Below are positions 49,901 through 60,800 of a stretch of 64,000 bases of DNA, one piece after another. This DNA comes from Ceratodon purpureus (Eukaryota > Streptophyta > Bryopsida > Pseudoditrichales > Ditrichaceae). The notes under the pieces were generated by a model. It was not told the origin of the DNA, made no database searches, and saw only the letters and a program-made list of their open reading frames with translations. The stretch lies in NCBI GenBank assembly GCA_014871385.1, contig CM026424.1:22134771-22198770 (forward strand), written 5' to 3'. The position numbers and the translations under genes were made by a program. Position 1 is the first letter of the stretch; the number at the start of each line of letters is the position of its first letter.

Positions 49901-51317
49901 GTGAACTTGCTGTCTACGATGCCCTCTAAGGAACTGCCGGTGCCGGCAGTTCCTTTTATTCCAAAAATGCATATCGATACTCTACTCGAAACTTACTGCT
50001 CTCGGGAACCGCCGGCACCGGCACTCCTTATCTAGACAATTAAAGACAGACCCAATCATCCTCAAATCACGCAGTCGAGCTGCGCCTCACAAACGCATCC
50101 GTCTCAACTACCAAACCACAAACAAACAAAACCTAAAAAATTGAGAAATAAGAAATTCCGAAGCTCCACCTCTCACCGCAATTCCCCTGCGAAGCATCAT
50201 ACCCTAACTCGAGGCCACAGACCTGACCTTTATCGCAACGAGCCTCCATCGGATAAGCAGCTTTTGTGAGGCATCACAGTAACCGCCGGCACCGGCACTT
50301 GTTATGGAGGTCTAGAATTGCCGAAACCTAATTCGAAACTATCCTCTTCTATGCAAGAATTTCTTTGGAGGGCAAGCGCAGTAGAGCACCAAGACTGAAC
50401 TCTAAACTTGCACTAGGCTTTGAAGATGGGAAGCACTACAGCGATGCAAAGCAATCAAACGAGAACAGAAGTGAAAAAATGCAAACAAAGCTCACCTTCA
50501 ACATGCTCGCGATTTGAGTTCCCATCGTTGTCGCCGTCAGTCTCTTGTCTGGATCTTTGAGTGCACGGCATCTCCTCCTCCTGAGACCCTTTAGAGATCT
50601 CCTGCTCCTGAGTCACTTTCGACATCGCTGCCGCCTTCTTGTTGTTAGCCGTCTGGGAGTCGACAGAAAAGCAAGAGGTAAGCAGAAATTAGGGATTCGC
50701 GACAACAAAAGAACCTTCTGACTGAATGATAAAATGAAGTCCAGATATTGTAAAACGAACCCTACAACGGAGCAAAACTTTTGAGTAACGCTGGAGTACC
50801 AAGTAAACACAAAGACGAGGAGACAGTGGAAGATCCGCTAGCAGGACCTAGCTCGCGGCAGTTGATTCAAAAAAGAGCTCTAGGTCTGTTTGCGACAATA
50901 TAATAAACTATTACCTACGGAACCCTAACAAGAAAGGACTCTGAATCGAAAGATTGATAGTTGAGAATAGGAGTCTTAATCCACATCATGACTTGATAGT
51001 TGAGAGTGCATTCAAGGGGTCAGATTAAAATGCTGGCCATTACATACCTTTTCACCACTACTGTTGTTGGAGGTAGAGTCCGAAATAACAGGTTTCTTCG
51101 ATTTACCACGACGCTCATATTGCTTCGTGCTTTCGTCCTCTCCTTTCTCTACCTGTGAAGTTTCGGCCATTCTATCGAAATCTAATGTTTTGGCCACGCC
51201 AGCCATCTCAATCACGGCGTCCTTCTTCTTCCTCCCCATTCTACTAGCCACTAGCTGCCTCTTAGTACTATAATAAAACTTGCCTCTCTTCTTCCTCTTC
51301 CTAGTCTCAGCTTGCAT
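43963..51317 (-). CDS. ParB-like domain fused to a class-beta DNA amino-methyltransferase-like domain, 10 exons
   Basis: Exons: 51317-51048, 50652-50496, 48656-48050, 47961-47763, 47675-47262, 46272-45364, 45272-44925, 44829-44547, 44460-44265, 44176-43963. All have GT..AG borders and sum to 3,597 nt, an exact multiple of three (1,198 residues). Exons 1-2 are basic (RKRKKRGKFYY, MGRKKKDA), probably nuclear. Residues about 225-370 resemble ParB/sulfiredoxin-like domains, with VWDGNHRLQAWMP at 294-306. Residues 549-850 are low complexity with an acidic run and a CHYDSCGWYLDC patch. Residues 853-1110 follow the class-beta order: motif IV region VDLVIADFPDG (871-881), motif V GYLHDDGALLIFY, motif X EKSEPLMQLLIGGL, motif I ADLTAGTGNSVRAAI (1057-1063 core), motif II VALEAD. 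Motif IV lacks the usual (D/N/S)PP(Y/F/W), so catalysis is uncertain. ParB-methylase fusions are known in phages and prophages; here the gene is spliced and eukaryotic. Confidence 0.7.
46273..47261 (-). repeat. Intron 5 with five copies of palindromic GCCGGYRCCGGC
   Basis: Copies lie at 46417-46428, 46490-46501, 46563-46574, 46681-46692 and 47156-47167. The first three are 73 bp apart within a tandem duplication. Flanks often extend the dyad (aagt..actt or aact..agtt). A half-site (accggca) is present near 46610. Confidence 0.9.
48657..50495 (-). repeat. Intron 2 with eleven copies of palindromic GCCGGYRCCGGC
   Basis: Copies start at 48815, 49016, 49218, 49344, 49468, 49556, 49669, 49808, 49936, 50011 and 50285. 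Those at 48815, 49016, 49218 and 49936 read GCCGGTGCCGGC, the rest GCCGGCACCGGC. The first three share an approximately 201-bp tandem duplication, but the others sit in unrelated sequence. A half-site lies near 49417. The surrounding intron is AT-rich, so the 12-mers stand out. Confidence 0.92.
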
Positions 51318-51996
51318 GTCACATCAAAAGAAGCAGTTGCATACAAAGCCAGGCATATATAAGAATGACTCCAGTACATTGGACAATGATGTTCTATTGG
51401 CATAGGACGATGAATGTGATGCTCTGTTCCTTTACAAGATTCGATTAGAAACGGCGCTTATTAAAAATATATATAAAAGTTAAAAGGACAAGAATTAGAG
51501 TTAGTCCACGACATAAATAAATCAAGAATGACAGCGCATATCTAACAATCATAAATGTCCAACAAATAAAATAACAGGCATGACGGCAAGGAGTTTTTTA
51601 TAATAATTCGTGGCAAATCTATTTCAATCTGGGGTACTCTAGATACAATGTACTCTTGCGTTAGAGAATTAATAATAAGTTAGTATTTATGATTCATTCT
51701 ACATTTATAACAATATTCTACTTTACGCTTAATGGGACGGCTAATAATAATGAGAGAGAATTAGGTGAGCAAGTAGAATTCTAAGCATGATGTTCCGATC
51801 AGTAAGGGCGGCTACATGATAACAATAACCAGAATGCCAGCTAACCTAACGAACTACATTCGTTCATTTATGTTTTCTTGGAAATTAGGTGGGTCCTGAC
51901 AGTTACACTATTGCATAAATTGATTACAATCGAAGCAACATTCCTCTCATTCTAGAATTTTGAATTCTTTACTCAAGTACTATCCTCTCTCCTGCG
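51318..51996. promoter_or_regulatory. Shared 680-bp region between two divergent genes
   Basis: It separates the ParB-like/methylase gene (minus) from the MULE-like gene (plus). It is AT-rich with no open frame of note. Promoters for both presumably lie here, but I can identify no specific site. Confidence 0.35.
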
Positions 51997-54949
51997 ATGG
52001 CTCATCTCCCTGCAGACAGAGTGTTAGGCATGGCCGTGCTGAGAGCTCATGGTGTTGGTATTCCACTTACAGTACGTGTAGATGAGGATGGCTTGGCCCT
52101 TGTGACGGCACAACGCCTTAGCCTCAGATTTCACTTCAGAGAGGAGACTGTCTGTTTAGAAGAAGAGATTTATGACGATGAGACAAATGAAATTATACAT
52201 ATGCTAGATCAAGTTTCTGAGAAAGATGATGACGATAACAGGTTCTGGAACCTTTATCCTGGTAGATACAGAGTTTATGGTCTTACAGAGTCCCAGATGC
52301 AGGCGTCTACTGAGATTCTAACTCCTCGTAGATCATCTACAGTTCAGACTCCTCTGCCTCGTGATGTGAAGGTTAAGGTAGAGCCTGGCTTGGACACTCC
52401 TGATGTAACACCAGTCATCTCACTCTCCTCAGATGAAGAGTCTAGTCCCCTGAAGGCATCACCTCCTTTGCCTAGAGAGACTGTAGTATCTAGCACGCCA
52501 GCTACACTACCTGATAAATGTGCCAGTACCTCACAGACATCAAAGGATGAGACGGTCAATGTACTCCCACTCATTAGGACACTAGCTGGGAGACCTGGGA
52601 GGAAAAATATTCTGAAGAGAATAGATTTCTCCACGGTGCGTCAGGAGAAGGTGGAATACTTACCTGCAGTCTTCAACAACAATGTGATATTCGAGCTCCC
52701 TCCAGTTGGTGACGGGGCTTCCAAGACGCAAGCGAAGGCTATGAAGGGGATGGACAAGCGTTACGACGGCCACGTTTGGACGAAGACAATCACTACCAAC
52801 ATCACAAACGAGTTTGGCCTGTCGTTCCGCTACTCCAGCTGCGTTGGTTGGCTGCGGTGCGTCAACAAAGAATGTGAATTTTTCAACCGTCGACCTCGAA
52901 TCGTTGCGACATGCAATCCGAGGACACTGAGGCTCAGCTGGTCTTCTGGAAGAACTTAAACAGCGTTATGGAGAGGAATGGCGTTGCAGCGCCAAACTTC
53001 AAAGGGTTCATGGCGGACAATGCACAAGCAAATTGGAATGCGGTTCGTATTCTCTACGGAAACGGCAACAAAGAAGACAAAATGGAGGATCGGGAAAGGT
53101 CATGCTTGTTCCACTGGACCCAGAACATGGTCCAGTACACTGACAAGTACTTCCCCGAAGAGCTCCGGGAACAGCACAAGAAGATGTGCAACCAGTATAG
53201 GACAGCAACGACTTTGACAGAGGCGGACACTCTTTATCACGCGTTGCAGGCTTGGTGGATATCTACTGGGGTCCTGGGAGAGAAGGCCCTAACCAATCTA
53301 GGGACTTGGCTCGCATTCTGGCACCACCGCTATCGTCAATGGGGTGGATTCATGTCAGCGGTATGATGCTACTAAACCCTGCTGTACTTGTTTTCTGTTG
53401 AGGTAAATTTAATGGAAATCACCTCTATAATTGATTCTAATTATTGTAATTGCTCAAACTGCAGAAATTTTCTGAAGAAGAACTCACAGAGATGCCGACC
53501 TGTAACCTTGCCGATACAGTTCACAATAAGTGGTTACAAGCATCAGGCAACAACGGCAGCGACCTCTATGTTGCGACTGTGGACGATTACGTTCGGGGCT
53601 TTCTGCAGGTTGTAAACTACTACCAGTTCCTGAAAGGAGATGTAGGCGGAACTGGACCTTCAAAGAAGGAACTCAAGCTTCGAATGGCGGAACGCTTGGC
53701 GAAGAAAACAGGAAATCCTAAAGTCCTTAAAGATCCCATGCAGGATATGCCTGGTGCAGATGAGTTCTGCACCCGTCAGCCTGTCCTGGCTGGAGCAGAG
53801 GTGTTTGGATCACAGAAGCGTAAGGCGGACGTTCCCATCGGAGCTGACGAGGAGTCACACCGACCAGACAAGGTTAACTTCTCACGTCCTAGAGGTGTTG
53901 GACGCAACGTTCGAGCTCGCCCTGTCCAGCTGCCCATCATCGTCGAGGACGATGCTGAAGAAGAAGAGGCCCAAGAATCTCCCGCCCAAGAAGCTTACAC
54001 GCCCCCAACGTCTCCTGTGAACGAGGTCGGCGTTCGCCATGTCAACGCTGTTGAAGAAACCAAGGTTGATGTGAAGGAGTGGCACATTGCAAGACTTCAC
54101 AAAGCTTCTGCAAAGTGCTGCTGGGCCCAAAGAGCTGGTACAAAAAAGAAGTGCACTGAGAGAATCGTCAGGGGCCCAAACTTCACTGCTGCACCGACCT
54201 ACACCGGAGTTTGGACTAACTATCGCAGGAATACGGTGGAGAGGACAGAGTTTTTCTTCTGCTCCGATGATATTGAGCGCTGCGTGAAAGGCACAAGGCG
54301 CAAGTGGGTTGCACACTACTCCAAGGACCTCGAAGTGCCGCCGATTCCAGAGGTGTGGCCAGTAAAACTAGGTACTAACCTGAAGCTCATTGAGATCCTC
54401 GCCCTTGAAGCCGCAGGGTTCCAACTCCCGCCGAAGAAGCCAGTCTCCCCAAGACGTCTCTTCTCGTCTGCTCCTCCTCCTGCAAACCTCGCTTCGTTGC
54501 CGATTCCAGCAGAAGCTGACCGCTACCCTGGTAAGCGAGATGGGAAGATGGTCAAACGCACAGCAACTCGACCTAACCCGGCGCAGCGACTCTCCATGGG
54601 CTCCTCTCAGTCTCTCAAGGCTCGCCTCCGTTTCATCACCATGATACCTTATCCAGGCCATGGTTGCATCATCGGGCTGGATTCGGGCGTTGCTCCAAAC
54701 ATCACACAGTACAACATCACCATCACCTCTTACCCGAGTTGCAATTGTCCAGCATTCAGGAAGACGATGACTAAGTTTCGAGGTAAGATACAGTTTTCAT
54801 ACTGTAAACATATTTATTACATCCTTTTGAAGGTCTGCAACCGCAATCCGGAGGCCGAGCTTTTCATCCATGCGCCTACCTTTAGTTTCAACGAAGTCAA
54901 GCTAGTCCTAGAGAACGGAATCTTGACACACCCTTTGGCTAAAAAGTAG
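51997..54949 (+). pseudogene. MULE-like transposase gene with a lost central segment
   Basis: The frame starts at ATG 51997 (MAHLPADRVLGMAVLRAHG). Residues 1-245 are partly acidic and low complexity. About 255-310 resemble a GCM/WRKY-type zinc domain (GHVWTKTITTNITNEFGLSF, SSCVGWLRC, KECEFF). At about 52890-52905 the sequence jumps frame directly into RCDMQSEDTEAQLVFW and FKGFMADNAQANWNAVRILY, the second catalytic-Asp region of MULE transposases, so the part with the first Asp is missing. An intron at 53361-53464 joins FMSA to KFSEEEL. The C-terminal part, to 54949, has acidic linkers and ends with a SWIM zinc finger (CNCPAF ... YCKHIYYILL). Terminal inverted repeats were not found. Family is secure; activity in this form is unlikely. 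Confidence 0.75.
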
Positions 54950-55183
54950 GAGGCACTTTACTATTATGGGTTCATGCGTATACTTAGCCTTTGGTGATTG
55001 AATTTTTCCTTGTACTGAGTCAGCAATACAAATCTCGTATTGCCTATTTCAATATAAAGGTTTTGTCATTCACATTTATTACATTGTGTTACAATAGCAT
55101 TCATTTCGACAAGTGGCATTTGTTATTTATATCAATGCACAGTTCGACTGTACTATTTCCATGAATACATTTAAATATAGATT
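54950..55183. other. Short gap between convergent genes
   Basis: 3' flanks only; nothing recognised. Confidence 0.4.
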
Positions 55184-55654
55184 TTATTCCTTGAACTTAA
55201 TGCGTTTAGGTATCCCTTTCGCATTTTCAGCAAAATCACTAACTACCTCCTGCACTACAGGACAGGCTACACTGAACTTCATTGTTCGTTCCCCAATTGG
55301 CACTTGTCGTAAACGGGGACGTTTCAACAATAGAATAGCTTCACTCTTTCCACGTAATGCCTCCCTAGAATAAGTCCCCGGTGGAATCTTCCCGACCTTA
55401 GAGTACGCATGAGGTGCCAAAGGGACAACCGGTTCCTCTAGGGAAAGTGCGTGAACACTAGGCTCTGACACAGCCACTAGGTCTCCTATCACATCTACTT
55501 TCACTTCCACGCCATCATTTCCAGAATGCCCTTCAGTGCACCCATTCAACTCCTCTTCCCCATCGACCTCCACATACGGATGAAATGGGCCAACGACATC
55601 ACCAAGTGAGATAGTGGTTTCCGCAGCAACTTCCATATCACAACACGCTCTCAT
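55184..55654 (-). CDS. Small orphan protein, 156 residues
   Basis: The frame from ATG 55654 (MRACCDMEVAAETTISLGD) to 55184 is uninterrupted. The first half is acidic (VEVDGEEELNGCTEG, VDVIGDLVAVSEPSVH); the second half is basic (LLLKRPRLRQVPIGERTMKF) and ends GIPKRIKFKE. I recognise no family, signal peptide or membrane segment. It is convergent with the MULE-like gene, 234 bp away, and could be an accessory gene of that element. Its length gives modest support for being real. Confidence 0.4.
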   Translation of the reverse strand: MRACCDMEVAAETTISLGDVVGPFHPYVEVDGEEELNGCTEGHSGNDGVEVKVDVIGDLVAVSEPSVHALSLEEPVVPLAPHAYSKVGKIPPGTYSREALRGKSEAILLLKRPRLRQVPIGERTMKFSVACPVVQEVVSDFAENAKGIPKRIKFKE

Positions 55655-56245
55655 TAGAACTTGATTCAAGAAGAGAACAAACAAAGAGGATGAGACCTTC
55701 TACTCCAACTACTTAAATATCGAAGAGGTGGGTGCTCAGCGCCCTTGATTAGTGGGATATATAAGAATGTATAAATATTATTACCTTAGTGGCTTGAATG
55801 GATATTGAAGTCTATATCTATCTCCTGAATTTTAATCCTTCTTTTATTTTCCACATTTCATCTACATGTTTTACAAGTTATCCTTTTCTACCCTTGAATC
55901 TATCTTTCTTTCTCTACCCTTCAGTCTATCATTCTTTATATATAATTCACCTTATTTCAATTTATTTTCTTTTTCTTTAACTGATTTATTAATTTGTATT
56001 CATAATTTATTCCCCACACATGCAATATATCCTCATGCTACGTTCTCAATCAAATTTTTCTTTTTTTTCTATATCTAGTAATGATTTTTAATATTCACTT
56101 GATATGATTCATTTACCTCCCTCCACCACTGTCTTAAATTTTTATTTTTTTTAAAAATGGTACAAAAAAATACAACAGTTAAGGAAGTCCAGGTCGTTTC
56201 AATATATATGTTTATTAATGCAAAGATGCTGATGTATCAATAATT
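55655..56245. other. AT-rich non-coding
   Basis: Pyrimidine- and AT-rich sequence; no supported gene. Confidence 0.4.
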
Positions 56246-56764
56246 TCAAAATGATCTATGCATAGGAGAGACCCATATATCAGGTGCTGGCACCACCTTT
56301 TCTCCTGGCTGAAACCAAAGAAAATTGACCCTATACTCTCTTAGGAATAACCTCAGCCGATCTAATTCACAACAACTCAATTCGCCTAAAGATGCTCTCT
56401 CCAATCTATCATCATTAATTGGACGAGCTAATGACCAAGAACTCTTAAAGATTTTCCAGTTCTCGTTAAAGCTGCATGATTCATACTCCTTCTTCGAAGT
56501 CCAGTGTTGTCCCGGGTATGTATCATAATCCCACTTGGCAAGTCGAAGACAAGCGTATTCGGAACTGCCATCAATCTCACGTTTCCATAACTTCGATACA
56601 GCACGAGCATTCTCAACATCTTGAAAGGTTATCACCGCTGGATTACTCCTAAACCTTGATGTACTACACTCCACTAAATCCCAGGGGTCAGGTCCATTCG
56701 CCATGCGCTGAAGTAATCCATGTAGAACTGTTTCACAAGCAATAACCTCAAGGGAGTCACTCAT
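56246..56764 (-). CDS. Small orphan protein, 172 residues, possibly F-box-adjacent family
   Basis: From ATG 56764 the frame reads MSDSLEVIACETVLHGLLQR then MANGPDPWDLVECSTSRF, and later RLAKWDYDTYPGQHWTSKKE, SSWSLARPINDDRL and VNFLWFQPGEKVVPAPDIWV. The tryptophan-rich pattern looks like a folded cytoplasmic domain. I half-recognise it as one of many similar moss proteins but cannot name a function; an F-box-like start is possible and unproven. There is no signal peptide or membrane segment. Confidence 0.5.
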   Translation of the reverse strand: MSDSLEVIACETVLHGLLQRMANGPDPWDLVECSTSRFRSNPAVITFQDVENARAVSKLWKREIDGSSEYACLRLAKWDYDTYPGQHWTSKKEYESCSFNENWKIFKSSWSLARPINDDRLERASLGELSCCELDRLRLFLREYRVNFLWFQPGEKVVPAPDIWVSPMHRSF

Positions 56765-57289
56765 TCTCCCTAAAGTGTGCCTCAAACATCTAAACAACTG
56801 TATTCTACAAATCAATGCTCCTAGTGAGGTGAGGATCAAACTTGTGAGGTTTATATACGGTTATGCTAGACAAAATAAGCAGCATCTGATCTCATCCGAT
56901 AAGGTGAAATTATTGTATGGGACAAAAACGTTTTCAAAGAATATATCTCGGTTCTAGCTACAACATTATGAAACCACTTTTTAATAATATCAGGATATTT
57001 ACAAAGTTTACATTTATGAATTTTGAATTATGTTTTAACTTTCTATATTAGCTAGTAACTGGAAAAAGCAAATAGCATACTTTCACATCTTCGAAGAAAT
57101 TCAGAATGACTCTACAAAAAAATTTTGTATTCATAAGAAAAACTGCAGATCTTCACATATGACATCATCATGACGTCAGCCCTAAATTTACAATATGAAT
57201 GTGAATCTATTTAAAAAATTAGGTTTCAAATAATATATCCACGGCAATACATACACTTAGTTAATAAAATCTAAAATTATAACTCTTAA
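56765..57289. other. Non-coding, AT-rich
   Basis: Includes the 5' flank of the small minus-strand gene. Nothing else recognised. Confidence 0.4.
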
Positions 57290-57556
57290 TTTAGTAGTGG
57301 CCCACGGTTATAGGGTATACTCTTCTTCAGAAAAGTTGATGAAACGTAGTAATTCTGCTCTCCAAATCTTCGCTCGCCGCTCTCCGCTCGCCGCTCGCCG
57401 CACGCATGCTAACTTTCCCCCGTTTCTGTCATGTTTCCTCGCCAATTGTGCACATTGTCATGCTCCGTCCATTGTTTTCAAAGTCCACCTGCCTCAGTGT
57501 TATATGCGCACTAACATGTACTTCGTTGACGCTGTTCGTAGGTCTCGGCCACAGCC

Positions 57557-58902
57557 ATGGACTCTCTGGGGCTCCCTGAGAATGCCATTGCATTCACATT
57601 GTGGGTCATGCTGATCATTTTGAACACGACGGAAGCTCCGACCTTTCAACAGTTCCTGGATTACGAGGATGTTGAGGATGACCATGTACTTGCCATGGCC
57701 GAGGGTTCCATGACCGAGTACTTCATGCAGACAATGAGATGATGGCCACTTTGCATCACTTCCGATTATCACTGGCCTATTCATTTTTGGATGATGAGCT
57801 CGGATTCTGGGTGAAGCCCAGATCGACTACTTGGTTTTCTAGGTTTCTCCTCGAGCAGTACGATAAGCAGAGATGGGTGGAAATGTTTCGGATGACTAAA
57901 CCTGCTGTGCTCTCACTGTAGGAGGTGCTGCGGCCTCATGTGTCGCGTGAGAACACGAAGTACAGGCTTGCGATACCGGTTCTAATTCGAGTAGCTTGTA
58001 CTCTATTCAAGCTTGCACATGGAGCAAACCAAGCCCTCTGCAGCGAAATGTTTGCGATTGGTCGCAGTACCGTCTCAGTTGTCTTGAGAGACGTTGTCGA
58101 CGCTGTGAACGAGACATTGAGATCTGAGATTATGTGGCCGACAGGCGAGAGGCTGCGTGAGACAGAGGCGAAGTTCCATGCTCTCTGTGGTCTCCGAGGA
58201 GTTGTGGGAGCGATTGACGGGACTCACGTTGGTATTTCCAAGCCAAGTTACGGGGCCGCTGATTACTATTATTTCAAAACTAGAGGATATACCGTGAACT
58301 GCCAAGCAGTTGCGGACAGCGAGAAGAGGTTCATTGATTTATACCTGGGGATGCCAAGTAGTACCAACGACGCCCGCATGCTCCAAAGGTCTTCGCTCTA
58401 TAACTTGGCAATGCAGCACACCATACTGGGACCGAACAATGTTGTGCGGGGTTTTACACCGTACCTAATTGGAGACTTGGGCTACCCCCTCCAATCTTGG
58501 CTGATGATACCGCACAAGACGACTCGCCAAATTTCTGTGTCCGAGGCCCTTTTCAATCGAAGGCTGAGACGGGGCCGAGTAGTTGTTGAGAACGCGTTTG
58601 GTATCCTTAAGCAAACCTTCCGTGAATTGCTCTTTAAATCTGAGTTACATGTGGCCTTCATTCCAGACGTGATTCTTTGTTGCGCTATATTGCACAATAT
58701 TCTAATGGAGGGGTCTCATGAAGAGGTGGAGGACCTGCTCGAAGTTCTGCGAAGTGAGGGCATGGATGGGGCTGTTGATGATGTGGACGAGGCTCCTGAT
58801 GTGGCCGACGCTGTGCAGGAAGACACACCTGCACCCGCTGCGAATCAGAAACGCACGGAACTGGGCCTGTACTTGTCCATGCAGCGCCGTCCGAATCCTT
58901 GA
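57557..58902 (+). pseudogene. Harbinger transposase with a frameshift and one in-frame TAG
   Basis: The core frame 57925-58902 has the DDE residues in family context: D in VVGAIDGTHVGISKP, D in MPSSTNDARML and E in VVVENAFGILKQTF (positions 98, 149 and 222 counted from 57925). Just upstream, 57739-57918 encodes LDDELGFWVKPRST ... WVEMFRMTKPAVLSL in the same frame, separated only by TAG at 57919-57921. A further 5' piece from ATG 57557 (MDSLGLPENAIAFTLW) ends at a TGA overlapping 57739 in another frame, implying a frameshift near 57740. Length without the breaks is about the usual 400-450 residues. The C-terminus is acidic. The transposase family is secure. Confidence 0.85.
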
Positions 58903-59305
58903 GACCAGCAGATTCGTCACTCCAGCCCTTCCCATTGACGTTCAAATTCATTTCTTTATGTCGTCTTCAGTGTGTATGTATTTGACAATGCGATTACTCA
59001 TTGTTTACTTTCGTGGCAGAGCAATCAAGCTAGGCAGTACACAACTAATGCATCCGAACTGATAAGCCATAATTCAATAGTCATAATGTGATAGTATAAA
59101 TAAACTGTAGGAACACATAACGAACCTTTATGTAGAATGAGAAGGAACACAGTGCCGATAACAGATCCTAACAATGCATATTGGGAACTCATGATCTGGA
59201 CCTATATGTGCAGGACTGACGGCTGGGTAGAGGGAGGAAGGAGTCGGGTAGAGTAAACAAAGATGAAAGAAGAAGGGGTGGGGACGGGGTTCGTGTTGCC
59301 TAGAA

Positions 59306-59333
<28 letters not shown>
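59306..59333 (+). repeat. Run of 28 G
   Basis: An uninterrupted homopolymer within the 3' convergent zone of the Harbinger element. Its length may be a sequencing or assembly approximation. Confidence 0.9.
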
Positions 59334-59336
<3 letters not shown>

Positions 59337-59414
59337 CGAGATTAGAAAGCGGTGGCAGTGAGGCTCTTCACGGGGCCGCTGTAGCACATACCATCCAGCG
59401 TAGACCGCATACCA

Positions 59415-60800
59415 TCAAAGCAGTGACACAGGATCGGTAGTGTCGTCGTTAGCAGCTTGGCTGCAGGTTGCATCGTCGTTTGATGAATGCTGGTCAGGTC
59501 CTTTCCTTGCAGTACCAGATTCAGGATTTGTAGATGATGGTGCCCGTTGAGCATACCCGAAATGTGGGGATGTGAAGACGGCGCCTTGCCGAGGGATTGC
59601 TTGGCCAGGATACACACGAGCACTTGCTCCATTGTACTCCTGCTGGCCAACACCGGCCCTCTCTCCATGTGCTTTTGGGCCTGACATGCTGAGCCCCCTG
59701 CTCAATACAGTTGACAATTGTGCTAAATACCCGACCATCTCCCCTTGCTTCAGTATGGCCAGTCTCGCGTTTTCATTGGCAAGTGCCGCATTCTCATACA
59801 TACGTCTATCTTTTTCTCTCTGATACTCCATCTGCTCGGAGAAAATCTTCAACTGCACCTCAATTTTTGAACGTTCCATCTCACGGTTCGCGGATGCGAT
59901 CTCCTGCATCTGTACGGCCATGGCAGTACCTGTCGCCTTTGTAGCTTCGGCTATTACGGAATGCCCAGATATATTCTTCCTGCGTACCACGGTGTTGCCT
60001 GGTCGGCGATGCACAGTATACTGGGAGTTCTCCGATGAACTCATGACCTGTGGATTAATGCCTGCCGGCACTCCAGTGAAAGGCCGTGATGCAGGGCTAC
60101 CGTGAGCATCTGCTTGCACCGGATGACGAGGGGTTGTGGGTGCACTCCTCCGCTATGAACCTGCAGGTGAGGACTCCTCCGTAGTTTCTACTGGTTCAGA
60201 ATGCGGACCTTCGTGCGGGTCCTCTGTTTCAGTTTCACTCTGAACCTCCTCCTCTCCTTCTTGTGTAGCATGCGAATTCTGTCTGTAATTGTCGTCGTTG
60301 TTTGCAAGTAAGTCTCGAACATGTGGTGGCTGTATCTGTGGTCGATTGCCAAACCATTCATGAATGGCATAGTACACATCCTGAGCAAAAAGACGGGGGA
60401 GACCTTCACCTTTCCTCTCGGCAGAGTTCAACTCCCAATAGTCTGCTGAATTCCGCCCAGTCCGGCTGAGGTAGTCTGCAATCTTTCTGTAGTCATGAAT
60501 GAGTTGATTCCACTTTGTCTTGCAAGCTGGTCCATCACGCGGACATGGTGAAATGCCTAGACGCATAATCTGAGTAGACACCCGTTGCCATTTGCTGGTG
60601 TCCGGGGTCATTAAATCCCGCCTGTCAACTGTGTCTAGTTCTTCGAGGTACATCTCCCTCTTCGCAGCAATGAGTGCGAATACTTCTTGAGGAAGCCAAT
60701 TCGGTCCTCTATCTTTTCTTGCACGCTTTGCACGGCTGGGCCCTGTGGACTGGGAGGGAACAGGTGCTGGCCGTACCACTCCCGCAACGCCATTCGCCAT
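59415..60800 (-). pseudogene. Harbinger Myb/SANT-like protein with one in-frame TAG
   Basis: A frame from ATG 60800 to 59415 (461 sense codons) is interrupted only by TAG at 60153-60155. Residues 25-150 form a trihelix Myb/SANT-like DNA-binding domain: NWLPQEVFALIAAKREMYLE, WQRVSTQIM, CKTKWNQLIHDYRKIADYL, SADYWELNSAERK and FAQDVYYAIHEWFG. After the stop, the same frame continues with a coiled coil (MQEIASANREMERSKIEVQL, ILKQGEMVGYLAQLS). In Harbinger elements this protein binds the ends and helps the transposase enter the nucleus. The clean continuation on both sides of the TAG argues for one recent nonsense change rather than two genes. Confidence 0.8.
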
